A DNA stretch of 64,000 bases from Rikenellaceae bacterium (lineage in GTDB: Bacteria > Bacteroidota > Bacteroidia > Bacteroidales > Rikenellaceae): contig SUZJ01000004.1 of the NCBI GenBank assembly GCA_015059945.1, forward strand, positions 134,646 through 198,645. Reading direction: 5' to 3'. The notes beneath the pieces are model-generated. The model was not told the DNA's origin. It saw nothing but the letters and a program-made list of their open reading frames with translations, and did not search any database. The position numbers and the translations under genes were made by a program. Within the stretch, counting starts at the first letter, position 1. Each line of letters begins with the position of its first letter. This document shows positions 8,965 through 17,169 of this stretch, piece by piece.

Positions 8965-9840
8965 TTAAGCGTGCTCGGCCACCCAGTTGGTAAGCTCGAT
9001 ATAGTCGGCAACCGACAAGGCCTCGGCTCGCAGGCCAAAGAACCTATGCTCGGCACCGCCAAAGTCGCCAAAGGCAGCCTTCAGAGGGGTTTTCAGCATT
9101 TTCCTGCGCTGGCTGAACGATGCCTTTACGACCTTTACAAACAGAGCCTCATCGCAGCCAAGCTCCTTCACTCCGTTGCGCTTCATCCTCACCACCGCGC
9201 TCTTGACCTTTGGCGGAGGATTAAAGACATTCTCGTGGACCGTAAAGAGGTACTCGATATCGTACCAAGCCTGCATCAACACGCTCAGTATGCCATAGTC
9301 GCGGTTACCCGCAGGCGAAGCTATGCGCAGAGCCACCTCACGCTGCACCATACCCACTACCTCGGGGATTAAATCCTTATAGTCCAACACCTTGAAGAAT
9401 ATCTGCGAGGAGATATTGTAGGGGAAGTTGCCAATGATTTTCAGCCCCTCGGGGAACATTTCGGCCAGAGGCAAGTTCAGAAAGTCGCCAAAGATAAGGC
9501 GTGGGGTAAACTGGGGGTAGTGGCGGTGGAGATACTCTACACTCTCGCGATCCACCTCGGCACCCCAAGTCTGTATATCATCCCTTTGCAGCAGGAACTG
9601 GGTAAGCACGCCCGTACCACAGCCCACCTCCAACACATTACCCTCGGGGCTCATAGCCTCGGCAATGCGTCGGGCCACGCTCATATCAGTCAGAAAGTGT
9701 TGTCCGAGGGCCTTTTTGGGCCTCACATAGTTTGGGTCGTGCGAGGCTGCCGAGGGTGCCCCACCCTGTCGGCCCTTACCTTTATTATTATATCGTTTTG
9801 TTGCCAATGTTGAATTATTTATGGTGATTTGCGCCCACAA
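8965..9840 (-). CDS. rsmA: 16S rRNA (adenine(1518)-N(6)/adenine(1519)-N(6))-dimethyltransferase RsmA
   Basis: KsgA/RsmA dimethylates two adjacent adenines in helix 45 of 16S rRNA during small-subunit maturation. The family hallmarks are KKALGQHFLTD at about residue 42, the SAM motif VLEVGCGTGVLT, the catalytic NFPYNISS and a C-terminal helical domain with FSQRRKMLK. The start is uncertain. The first 40 residues (Lys/Gly/Asn-rich) are not part of the conserved fold and contain no ATG; the frame opens with TTG at 9838-9840, and an alternative TTG lies at 9805-9807. The function is certain; the exact N-terminus is not. Confidence 0.93.
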   Translation of the reverse strand: MWAQITINNSTLATKRYNNKGKGRQGGAPSAASHDPNYVRPKKALGQHFLTDMSVARRIAEAMSPEGNVLEVGCGTGVLTQFLLQRDDIQTWGAEVDRESVEYLHRHYPQFTPRLIFGDFLNLPLAEMFPEGLKIIGNFPYNISSQIFFKVLDYKDLIPEVVGMVQREVALRIASPAGNRDYGILSVLMQAWYDIEYLFTVHENVFNPPPKVKSAVVRMKRNGVKELGCDEALFVKVVKASFSQRRKMLKTPLKAAFGDFGGAEHRFFGLRAEALSVADYIELTNWVAEHA

Positions 9841-9852
9841 AAATACCCATAA

Positions 9853-9880
9853 AATTGAGAATTGAGAATTGAGAATTGAT
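9853..9880. repeat. AATTGAGA tandem repeat
   Basis: Three to four copies of AATTGAGA run head to tail. The same unit recurs between genes at 21411, 36523, 41926 (opposite strand), 43553 and 54825. Here one copy supplies the TTG of a promoter for the BspA-like gene. Confidence 0.75.
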
Positions 9881-9907
9881 ATTTCTTGGAATAAATGGTT
9901 AATTTTG
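9876..9907 (+). promoter_or_regulatory. Putative promoter of the BspA-like lipoprotein gene
   Basis: TTG at 9876-9878 lies within the AATTGAGA repeat. It is followed by a 21-base spacer and TAATTTTG at 9900-9907. Transcription would begin around 9914, giving a leader of about 35 bases before the ATG at 9949. Confidence 0.5.
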
Positions 9908-9948
9908 TGGCGATATGTGGGTTAACTAACTCTTTTTTGGTTGCAAGA

Positions 9949-11724
9949 ATGAATATCAAATCACTTGTGCTTGGAATACTACTGGCCGCATTTGCCTGTA
10001 CGGCCTGCGAGCAGGGCACCCACGATGATATCACACCCGATGACAACAAAGAGAATGTCAATCCCGACAACCAAGAGGGCAAGTACAAACTCCTCTACAC
10101 CACTACCGACGGAGCAGTACTCATCCCCCACACCACCGAGCCCGAGGCCTTTGGCGCAACACTCATCTCAAACACCTACGAGAACGGCATAGGTACCCTG
10201 ATGTTCGACAACGTCATTACCACTATTGGCGTCAATGCGTTTGCCGGTTGCAAAACCCTAGCGAGCATAACCATACCCAACACCGTCACCGCGATTGGCA
10301 AATATGCCTTCTCGGGCTGCTCGGGCCTTACGACTCTGACCATTCCCGAGAGTGTAACCTCAATAGGCAACAATGCCCTGTTTGGCTGTGGAGGCGAGCT
10401 CGTTATCAATAGCACAATCATAGATGCCGACTACGACACCTCGCAATATCCGGCCAACAAGTGGCTCAATGGCACCAAATTCACCACCATAGTAGTTGGC
10501 GACAACATAACAAAAATAGGCAACAACGCATTCTACAAATACCTGCCCTTTACCGACATATCCCTACCAAATGGTCTGACCTCCATTGGCGACTACTCAT
10601 TCGGCGGTTGCCAACAACTTGCCGACATCACTATCCCCGAGGCAGTTACAACCATTGGGGCAGAGGCCTTCGCAGATTGTGAAAAATTCACCTCCATCAC
10701 CATCCCTGCTGGTGTAACCTCAATAGGGCAACGAGCATTCGTGGGATGTAGCGGAGAGTTGAACATCAACGGCAAGGTTGTAGAAAAGGACTGCTCGTAC
10801 GATGGAGTCTCCACAGCAAATTGGCTCTCGGGCTCGAGGTTTACGACCATCACAATCGGCCACAATGTTACACGACTTGGCAACTACCTATTCAACGAGT
10901 ACCAATACTTGACGCACATCAACCTTCCTGACAGCCTCACAACCATTGGGCAAGGCGCATTTAAGCACTGCTCCGCCCTTACATCTATTACCATACCCGA
11001 CAGCGTAACCGAAATTGGAGCCGAGGCATTCTACAACTGCTATAAGATTAAAAGCATCACTATTCCAAGTGGAGTCACATCTATTAGCGACCTCACTTTT
11101 TTTGCAAATACAGGCCTAACGAGCATTACCATTCCGGATAATGTAACCACCATTGGCAAAGAAGCATTTAAGGGATGTTCGATACTTACAAGCATCACCT
11201 TACCCGACAGCATAACCACCATAGGTGAGGGGGCCTTTTATGACTGTCAAGCACTAACCAACCTATCCATCCCAAAGAGTGTGGACACCATTTGTGCTGA
11301 GGCATTTAGCCACTGTTTGAGTCTAACAAACATCACTATTCCCGACAATGTAACCACCATCTGCGAGAGTGCTTTTCACTTATGTCAGGGACTGACGGAC
11401 ATCACACTTTCGGATGGGGTAACATTTATTGGTTTGGGGGCATTTGCCAGTTGTACGAGCCTGAGGAGCATAACCATACCCAACAGCGTAACGTCAATAG
11501 AAACATTTGCGTTCGCATACTGCGGCTTACTTGCAGAGATATATTGCAAACCCACCACACCGCCCGAAGCCACACGCCAGCATAAATACGCCCCCTGGGG
11601 TGCATTCGACTGTAATGCCGAAGGGCTCAAGATATATGTCCCCACCGAAAGCGTAGAGGCCTACAAGAGTGCCGAACATTGGAGCGACTATGCCGCCGCC
11701 ATAGTGGGCTACGACTTTGAGTAG
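9949..11724 (+). CDS. BspA-like leucine-rich repeat lipoprotein
   Basis: This is a 591-residue surface-type lipoprotein. It has a signal peptide with lipobox FACTAC (Cys20), then an acidic linker (residues 21-45). The body is built of about 20 LRR_5/BspA-type repeats of 22-23 residues with the pattern SITIPxxVTxIGxxAFxGCxxL. The family mediates adhesion to host proteins or other cells in oral and gut Bacteroidota and in Trichomonas. The last 55 residues (IYCKPTTPPEA, IYVPTESVEAYKSA) are the usual BspA C-terminal cap. The ATG at 9949 is chosen because it starts the signal peptide; an upstream start at 9895 would add 18 residues ahead of it. Confidence 0.9.
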   Translation: MNIKSLVLGILLAAFACTACEQGTHDDITPDDNKENVNPDNQEGKYKLLYTTTDGAVLIPHTTEPEAFGATLISNTYENGIGTLMFDNVITTIGVNAFAGCKTLASITIPNTVTAIGKYAFSGCSGLTTLTIPESVTSIGNNALFGCGGELVINSTIIDADYDTSQYPANKWLNGTKFTTIVVGDNITKIGNNAFYKYLPFTDISLPNGLTSIGDYSFGGCQQLADITIPEAVTTIGAEAFADCEKFTSITIPAGVTSIGQRAFVGCSGELNINGKVVEKDCSYDGVSTANWLSGSRFTTITIGHNVTRLGNYLFNEYQYLTHINLPDSLTTIGQGAFKHCSALTSITIPDSVTEIGAEAFYNCYKIKSITIPSGVTSISDLTFFANTGLTSITIPDNVTTIGKEAFKGCSILTSITLPDSITTIGEGAFYDCQALTNLSIPKSVDTICAEAFSHCLSLTNITIPDNVTTICESAFHLCQGLTDITLSDGVTFIGLGAFASCTSLRSITIPNSVTSIETFAFAYCGLLAEIYCKPTTPPEATRQHKYAPWGAFDCNAEGLKIYVPTESVEAYKSAEHWSDYAAAIVGYDFE

Positions 11725-11820
11725 CAACAGGGCTGTGGATTTTTCTATCAATCCTATAGGAGTAATAAGAGCAATAGGAGTTATAGGAGTTATACGATTC
11801 CTTAAAGACCTTAAACGACC

Positions 11821-11982
11821 ACTCCTCCCCTAAGTTAGGGGAGGTGCCCGAAGGGCGGAGGGGTCTGTCTGACGTTTGACCAAGCTGATGCTTGCTCTAA
11901 AATGCTCCTGCTCGGCATAGTCTGCAAGCAGCCTCTGCCCTCGCTTACTCGCATTTGCGACGCTCGACGTTAGACGTTAGAC
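11821..11982. repeat. Dispersed intergenic repeat, long copy 1
   Basis: It opens with the palindrome CCTCCCCTAAGTTAGGGGAGG, continues through GTGCCCGAAGGGCGGAGGGGTCTGT and a shared 100-base segment (TTGCTCTAAAATGCTC, GGCATAGTCTGCAAGCAGCC, CTCGCTTACTCGCATTTGCG), and ends in CGACGTTAGACGTTAGAC. By eye it is nearly identical to 43614-43779 over its second half. Confidence 0.88.
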
Positions 11983-12026
11983 AAAAAAAACTCAAATAGC
12001 GGAGGGATTTTTGTACGAAACGAGAA

Positions 12027-12067
12027 GGCGAGTCCGCAGCATAGTAGACCTATGTGAGGAACTCGCC
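12027..12067. repeat. Structured hairpin element downstream of recQ
   Basis: GGCGAGT at 12027-12033 pairs with ACTCGCC at 12061-12067, and an inner CATAG / CTATG stem sits inside it. It is 42 bases beyond the recQ stop on the minus strand, without a clear T-run. It may be a processing site or a dispersed repeat rather than a terminator. Confidence 0.5.
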
Positions 12068-12108
12068 TATCGAAGTGCGGTGCAAAAAGCACCCGATATT
12101 TGCGTTTT

Positions 12109-14304
12109 TTAGTTGCCTTGCTCGCAGAGGAATTTGATACGTACCAAGCGTACCTCCTCTTCGGTGTAGTCGCCACCAAGCTCCTCCATAGCCTCATCAA
12201 GGCTGTCGCTCTCGGCATCCTCCTTGAAGTAGAGGTAGATATCTTCGGCCTTATCCTCGTCGATGGCCTGATTGATGTAGTAGTCGATGTTGAGCTTAGT
12301 ACCCGAGTAGACAATCGACTCAATCTCGCTGAGCAGTTCGCCAAACTCCAAGTGCTTGGCCCCGGCAATATCCTCGAAGTCCATCTTGCGGTCGATGCTC
12401 TGGATGATAAATACCTTGTTGGTACTCTTATTCACCACGCTCTTAACGACCATATCCTGCGGGCGGATAATCTCCTTCTCCTCGACATACTTTTTGATAA
12501 GCTCCACAAATGGTTGGCCGAACTTTTTGGCCTTGCCCGCACCCACACCGCTGATGTTTTGCAACTCCTCGATGGTTATGGGGTACTGGACCGACATATC
12601 CTCCAACGAGGGGTCTTGGAACACCACAAATGGGGGCAGATCGTGACGTTTGGCCACCTGACGGCGCAGGTCTTTGAGCATTGCAAAGAGCTCTTCGTCG
12701 GCCACCGCACCCTTGGAGCCCATAGCTGCCACAGCCTCATCCTCGGGCATCTCTTCGTAGTTGTGGTCGAGGGTTACGGTCAGCGAGTAGGGCTTGTCGA
12801 GGTACTGCTCGCCCTTGGGACTGAGTGCCAACAGACCATAGTTTTCGATATTTTTGTCAATGAGTCCTTCGATGAGTCCCTTGCGTATGACGGCACCCCA
12901 GAACTTGTCGTCCTTGTCGGCACCCTTACCAAACCACTCGCTCTTGTTGTGGCCATAGGACTTCATCAGGGCGTTATTCTTGCCCATCAGCAGGGCCACC
13001 AGATAGTCAATCTTGAACTTGGGACCAATGCTTTCGAGCACTTCGAGCACGGTAGTCATAGCCTCGCGAGCCTGAATACGTGGTTTGGGGTTGAGGCAGT
13101 TGTCGCAAGCGCCACAATCATCCACCTCGAACTCCTCGCCAAAGTAGTGCAGCAGCGACTTGCGTCGGCAAATCGAGCTCTCGGCATACGACACTGTTTC
13201 GAGCAACAGCAGTTTGCCAATCTCCTGCTCGGCCACAGGCTTGCCCTGCATAAACTTCTCGAGCTTCTGGATGTCCTTATAACTATAAAAGGTAATACAC
13301 CTACCCTCGCCACCATCGCGACCGGCACGGCCCGTTTCCTGATAGTAGCCCTCGAGGCTCTTGGGAATATCGTAGTGGATGACGTAGCGCACGTCGGGTT
13401 TGTCGATACCCATACCAAAAGCAATGGTGGCCACAATAACATCGGCCTGCTCCATCAAGAAGGCGTCTTGGTTGTTGGCCCTTGTGGCGGCATCCATACC
13501 TGCGTGGTAGGGCAACGCCTTGATGCCGTTGGCCACCAACAGTTCGGCCAACTCCTCTACCTTTTTGCGACTGAGGCAGTAGATAATGCCGCTTTTGCCC
13601 TCGTTTTGCTTGATGTAGCGAATTATGTCACGATTGACATCCCTCTTGGGGCGGATTTCGTAGTAGAGGTTGGGCCTATTGAACGACGACTTAAAGACTT
13701 TGGCATCCATCATACCGAGATTTTTCTGGATGTCGAGCTGTACTTTGGGAGTAGCCGTAGCCGTAAGAGCAATAATGGGCGCCGAACCAATCTCGTTCAC
13801 TATGGGGCGTATGCGACGATACTCGGGGCGGAAGTCGTGTCCCCACTCCGAGATGCAGTGTGCCTCGTCGATGGCGAAGAATGAGATTTTAATCTTGCGC
13901 AGGAACGACACATTCTCCTCTTTGGTGAGCGACTCGGGTGCAAAATAGAGCAACTTGGTCTTGCCCGCCAACACATCGCTCTTCACTTGGGCAATAGCTG
14001 CCTTGTTGAGCGACGAATTGAGGAAGTGTGCCACGCCCTCCTCCATACTGAATGTGCGCATAGCATCAACCTGGTTTTTCATCAGCGCAATCAGGGGCGA
14101 GATAATGATAGCCACACCCTCCATCATCAGCGCGGGCAGCTGGTAGCAAAGGCTTTTGCCACCGCCCGTAGGCATCAATACAAAGGTATTGCCGCCATCG
14201 AGAACATTCTCAATTACTGCCTGTTGGTTACCCTTGAACGATGAAAATCCAAAATACTCTTTCAGCTTGCTATGTAGCAGCTTTTCTCTGTCAATTTTGT
14301 CCAT
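12109..14304 (-). CDS. recQ: ATP-dependent DNA helicase RecQ
   Basis: This 3'-5' helicase of recombination and repair has 731 residues from the ATG chosen. Visible features are helicase motif I (MPTGGGKSLCYQ), motif II with IDEAHCISEWGHDFRPEY, motif VI (QETGRAGRDG), the zinc-binding CRRKSLLHYFGE...CGACDNC and an HRDC domain near residues 535-610 (ISGVGAGKAKKFGQPF). An extra acidic C-terminal tail of about 110 residues is common in Bacteroidota RecQ. The frame also has a GTG at 14332-14334 adding ten residues; ATG at 14302-14304 (MDKIDREKLL) is preferred. Confidence 0.95.
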   Translation of the reverse strand: MDKIDREKLLHSKLKEYFGFSSFKGNQQAVIENVLDGGNTFVLMPTGGGKSLCYQLPALMMEGVAIIISPLIALMKNQVDAMRTFSMEEGVAHFLNSSLNKAAIAQVKSDVLAGKTKLLYFAPESLTKEENVSFLRKIKISFFAIDEAHCISEWGHDFRPEYRRIRPIVNEIGSAPIIALTATATPKVQLDIQKNLGMMDAKVFKSSFNRPNLYYEIRPKRDVNRDIIRYIKQNEGKSGIIYCLSRKKVEELAELLVANGIKALPYHAGMDAATRANNQDAFLMEQADVIVATIAFGMGIDKPDVRYVIHYDIPKSLEGYYQETGRAGRDGGEGRCITFYSYKDIQKLEKFMQGKPVAEQEIGKLLLLETVSYAESSICRRKSLLHYFGEEFEVDDCGACDNCLNPKPRIQAREAMTTVLEVLESIGPKFKIDYLVALLMGKNNALMKSYGHNKSEWFGKGADKDDKFWGAVIRKGLIEGLIDKNIENYGLLALSPKGEQYLDKPYSLTVTLDHNYEEMPEDEAVAAMGSKGAVADEELFAMLKDLRRQVAKRHDLPPFVVFQDPSLEDMSVQYPITIEELQNISGVGAGKAKKFGQPFVELIKKYVEEKEIIRPQDMVVKSVVNKSTNKVFIIQSIDRKMDFEDIAGAKHLEFGELLSEIESIVYSGTKLNIDYYINQAIDEDKAEDIYLYFKEDAESDSLDEAMEELGGDYTEEEVRLVRIKFLCEQGN

Positions 14305-14362
14305 TTCTCGGCTAAAGTTCACAATTAACTTCACTAAGATACGTTTTTTTTCCGAAAGTTGC

Positions 14363-14370
14363 TAACTTTG
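14363..14370 (+). promoter_or_regulatory. -7 box of the lptB promoter
   Basis: TAACTTTG matches TAnnTTTG and lies 20 bases before the lptB ATG, in the divergent gap with recQ. The -33 element is not obvious. Confidence 0.45.
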
Positions 14371-14390
14371 CCTAAAATTTTTCAAAAAAA

Positions 14391-15128
14391 ATGAGACTTT
14401 ACACATCCGACCTGGTCAAAAAATACAAGAGTCGCACCGTAGTAAACCACGTCAGCATAGAGGTTGAACAGGGCGAAATCGTAGGCCTTTTGGGGCCCAA
14501 TGGTGCCGGCAAGACTACCACCTTTTATATGATTGTAGGCCTTGTCAAGCCCAACGACGGTCACACCTTCCTCGAGGAGGATGGAGTAGTTACGGAGATT
14601 ACCAAACTACCCGTCTACAAACGTGCCCAGATGGGCCTGGGCTATCTGCCCCAGGAGGCATCGGTATTCCGCCAGCTAACGGTCGAGGAGAACTTGAAGG
14701 CTGTATTGGAGATGACGGGCTACTCGAAGGAGTACCAAAGGGAGCGTGTAGAGAGCCTTATCGAGGAGTTCCGCCTGCAGAAGGTGCGCCACAACAAGGG
14801 TATACAGCTCTCGGGTGGCGAGCGCAGGCGTACCGAGATTGCTCGCGCTGTGGCCATCAACCCCAAGTTCATCCTGCTCGACGAGCCCTTTGCGGGTGTA
14901 GACCCCATTGCGGTTGAGGACATCCAGAGCATTGTCCGCACACTGAAGGACAAGAACATCGGCGTAATCATCACCGACCACAACGTACACGAAACGCTGG
15001 CCATTACAGACCGCACCTACCTGCTTTTCGAGGGCAAAGTGCTCAAATCGGGTAGTGCCGAAGATCTTGCCGCCGACGAAGAGGTAAGGCGAGTTTACCT
15101 GGGCCAGGATTTCACACTCAACCGATAG
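14391..15128 (+). CDS. lptB: LPS export ABC transporter ATP-binding protein LptB
   Basis: This cytoplasmic ATPase of the LptB2FG complex powers extraction of lipopolysaccharide from the inner membrane. The 245-residue length is normal. Motifs seen are Walker [10 protein letters not shown] near residue 35, Q-loop [10 protein letters not shown], signature LSGGERRR, Walker [14 protein letters not shown] and the H-loop in IITDHNV. It also carries the typical LptB C-terminal stretch ([21 protein letters not shown]). It stands alone next to recQ; the LptF/G and LptA/C partners are not in the window. Confidence 0.95.
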   Translation: MRLYTSDLVKKYKSRTVVNHVSIEVEQGEIVGLLGPNGAGKTTTFYMIVGLVKPNDGHTFLEEDGVVTEITKLPVYKRAQMGLGYLPQEASVFRQLTVEENLKAVLEMTGYSKEYQRERVESLIEEFRLQKVRHNKGIQLSGGERRRTEIARAVAINPKFILLDEPFAGVDPIAVEDIQSIVRTLKDKNIGVIITDHNVHETLAITDRTYLLFEGKVLKSGSAEDLAADEEVRRVYLGQDFTLNR

Positions 15129-15157
15129 GCAAAAAGGCAAAAATTTGGATTGAGGAT

Positions 15158-15187
15158 TTGTGATATTCAAATTTATTCGTACATTTG
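15158..15187 (+). promoter_or_regulatory. Promoter of the DUF177-rpmF-plsX operon
   Basis: TTG at 15158-15160, a 19-base spacer and TACATTTG at 15180-15187 form a near-ideal Bacteroidota promoter, 20 bases upstream of the DUF177 ATG. Confidence 0.75.
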
Positions 15188-15207
15188 CGGGCTAATTTTA
15201 GGCACTT

Positions 15208-15765
15208 ATGATAGGCACAGAGCAATTTGTAATACCTTTCAAGGGTTATAAAGTCGGAGTACACGAGTTTGAGTTTGCCTTGAATGATGAGTTTTTGGAG
15301 GCCATTGGCGACGAGGAACTCATTGGTGTAGATGCAGTTGCAAAGGTTACGCTGACCAAGGCCGCAAGTATGCTCACCTTCGACGTGGAGATTGCTGGTA
15401 CGGTTAGTGTCGAGTGCGACAGGTGCTTAGACGAGCTGGCTCTGCCGGTAGAGATTAGCGACAGGCTCTATGTTAAGTTTAGCGAAGATGAGTTGGACTT
15501 CGATGGCGAAGTGATGTGGCTCAACCCTGCCGACAGCCAGATTGATTTGGCCGACTACATCTACGAGACATTGCTACTGGCACTACCCTACCAAAGGGTA
15601 CACGAGAGCATAGAGGAGTGCAATCAGGAGATGATTGCCAAGTTCCAGATTGTTTCGCAAGAGGAGTTTGACCAGATAGCCGAACCCCAGAGCAATAGTC
15701 TCGGCGAGGGCGAAATGGCCGACAAGCTCGCTGCGCTAAAACAGCAGATGGAGGCACAAGAGTAA
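15208..15765 (+). CDS. DUF177 (YceD) family protein
   Basis: This 185-residue protein has the conserved DUF177 core: VECDRCLDEL at residues 69-78, then LPVEISDRLYVKF, and an IDLADYIYETLLLALPYQRVH segment. The family is almost always located just before rpmF, and in plants and bacteria it is linked to 23S rRNA accumulation. Here too it precedes rpmF by 69 bases. The C-terminal tail is acidic and Gln-rich. A ribosome-assembly role is inferred from the context. Confidence 0.9.
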   Translation: MIGTEQFVIPFKGYKVGVHEFEFALNDEFLEAIGDEELIGVDAVAKVTLTKAASMLTFDVEIAGTVSVECDRCLDELALPVEISDRLYVKFSEDELDFDGEVMWLNPADSQIDLADYIYETLLLALPYQRVHESIEECNQEMIAKFQIVSQEEFDQIAEPQSNSLGEGEMADKLAALKQQMEAQE

Positions 15766-15834
15766 GGGCCATAGGGCTTAACAAATTGATAACGAAGAGA
15801 ATTAAAATACAAAACTTATAAAAAACTTACAATT

Positions 15835-16017
15835 ATGGCACATCCTAAACACAAGGTTTCGTCGACCAGAAGAGACAAACGCAGAACTCACTACACAGCT
15901 GCCGTTCCTACCGTTGCAGTATGCTCGAACTGCGGTTCGCCCGTTCAGTACCACCGAGTATGCCCCGAGTGCGGTTTCTACCGTGGCAAACTGGCTATCG
16001 AGAAGAAAGCTGAGTAG
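15835..16017 (+). CDS. rpmF: 50S ribosomal protein L32
   Basis: This is a 60-residue large-subunit protein with the canonical MAHPKHKVSSTRRDKRR start. It has an intact zinc ribbon, CSNCG (residues 31-35) and CPECG (44-48), so it is the zinc-containing (C+) form. It lies in the DUF177-rpmF-plsX operon. Confidence 0.97.
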   Translation: MAHPKHKVSSTRRDKRRTHYTAAVPTVAVCSNCGSPVQYHRVCPECGFYRGKLAIEKKAE

Positions 16018-16051
16018 TTAATTCTACGACTAAACCCACCAAAGAAGCACA

Positions 16052-17008
16052 ATGCGTAATCTGCGCATAGGTATCGACGCAATGGGTGGCGACTACGCCC
16101 CCGAAGCCGTAATCAAAGGCGTTGTAGAGGCAGTGCCTCTGCTTGACGAGGGCTCGCAGGTAGTACTCTTTGGCGACAAAGCGCGTATCGAAGAGCTGCT
16201 CAGGGCCGAGGGTTACGAGGGAGGTCAGATAGAGATTGTGGCAACCACCGAGGTTATCACAATGCACGACCACCCCGCCAAGGCTTTCCAGACCAAGGCC
16301 GATTCGAGTATTCGAGTAGGTTTTGAGCATCTGGCAAATGGCAAGATTGACGGCTTTGCGAGCGCAGGTTCAACGGGTGCAATGATGGCCGGAGCACTCT
16401 TCACCGTAGGAGTTGCAAAAGGCGTAATAAGGCCTGCAATCTCGGCTGCAATAGCCAATGTGAGAGGCGGTTACACCCTCTTGCTTGATGTAGGACTTAA
16501 TGTAGACTGCAAGCCCGAGGTGTTGGCACAGTACGCACTTATGGGCAGCCTCTACGCCAAAAAGATTTGGGGGCTTGAGAGTCCCAAGGTCGGCCTCCTC
16601 AATATTGGCGAGGAGGAGAGCAAGGGCAACGCTGCAAGCAAAGCCGCATACCAGATGATTGCACAGATGGAGGGCGTTAATTTCGTTGGCAACATCGAGG
16701 GTAACGACTACTTCACAGGCAAGGCCGATGTAATCGTGTGCGACGGCTTTATGGGCAACGTACTGCTGAAGATGTCGGAGAGTCTGCGCTACATCGCAAA
16801 GGCACGTCAGATTGACGACGACTTTCTTGCTCGCCTGAACTACGAGATTAAGGGTGGCACACCTGCACTGGGTGTCAACGGCGTAGTGATGGTTGGCCAC
16901 GGCAGCTCGACAGTCTATGCACTGCGCAATATGGTCAAAGAGACCGAGCTGTGTATCAAGGCGGGTTACGCGGAGGATATCCGCAAGGCTTTTGCGCCAG
17001 AGGAGTAA
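16052..17008 (+). CDS. plsX: Phosphate acyltransferase PlsX
   Basis: PlsX converts acyl-ACP and phosphate to acyl-phosphate for phosphatidic acid synthesis. The 318-residue protein starts MRNLRIGIDAMGGDYAP, the family hallmark, and has FASAGSTGAMMAGA and DGFMGNVLLK. The C-terminus has the typical LGVNGVVMVGHGSS. The gene follows rpmF by 34 bases. fabH, which often follows plsX in other bacteria, is not present; a tRNA gene and terminator end the unit. Confidence 0.96.
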   Translation: MRNLRIGIDAMGGDYAPEAVIKGVVEAVPLLDEGSQVVLFGDKARIEELLRAEGYEGGQIEIVATTEVITMHDHPAKAFQTKADSSIRVGFEHLANGKIDGFASAGSTGAMMAGALFTVGVAKGVIRPAISAAIANVRGGYTLLLDVGLNVDCKPEVLAQYALMGSLYAKKIWGLESPKVGLLNIGEEESKGNAASKAAYQMIAQMEGVNFVGNIEGNDYFTGKADVIVCDGFMGNVLLKMSESLRYIAKARQIDDDFLARLNYEIKGGTPALGVNGVVMVGHGSSTVYALRNMVKETELCIKAGYAEDIRKAFAPEE

Positions 17009-17033
17009 CAATACTGGCAGCAAAGGCACATTT

Positions 17034-17105
17034 GGTTCCATAGTTCAACGGATAGAACGACAGTTTCCTAAACTGTAAATCTGGGTTCGATTCCCGGTGG
17101 GACTA
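17034..17105 (+). tRNA. tRNA-Arg (anticodon CCT)
   Basis: It folds as a cloverleaf: acceptor GGTTCCA with TGGGACT (one terminal G-T), anticodon stem ACAGT/ACTGT with loop TTCCTAA, and T arm CTGGG-TTCGATT-CCCGG. Anticodon CCT reads AGG. The discriminator is A and CCA is not encoded. It starts 25 bases after the plsX stop. Confidence 0.95.
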
Positions 17106-17108
17106 CAA

Positions 17109-17152
17109 GAAAAAAGCAGAGGCGCACCATAAAAGTGCGCCTCTGCTTTTTT
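17109..17152. terminator. Strong terminator after tRNA-Arg
   Basis: A perfect 18-base stem (AAAAAAGCAGAGGCGCAC and its complement) has a 7-base loop and ends in a T-run. Its A-run makes it usable on the minus strand as well, for nhaA. Confidence 0.92.
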
Positions 17153-17169
17153 ATCGCAACGACTCTACC

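Larger units (their letters stand above)
11725..12108. other. 384-base gene-free gap filled with repeats
   Basis: No credible gene is seen. The gap holds short ATAGGAGTT-type repeats (about 11752-11800), a long copy of the dispersed hairpin/heptamer repeat (11821-11982) and a large imperfect hairpin (12027-12067) next to the recQ stop. Confidence 0.7.

Noticed and set aside
12100-13884. 594-codon open frame on the plus strand
   Set aside because: Antisense to recQ; long because the GC-rich codon usage of the real gene leaves few stops on the other strand.
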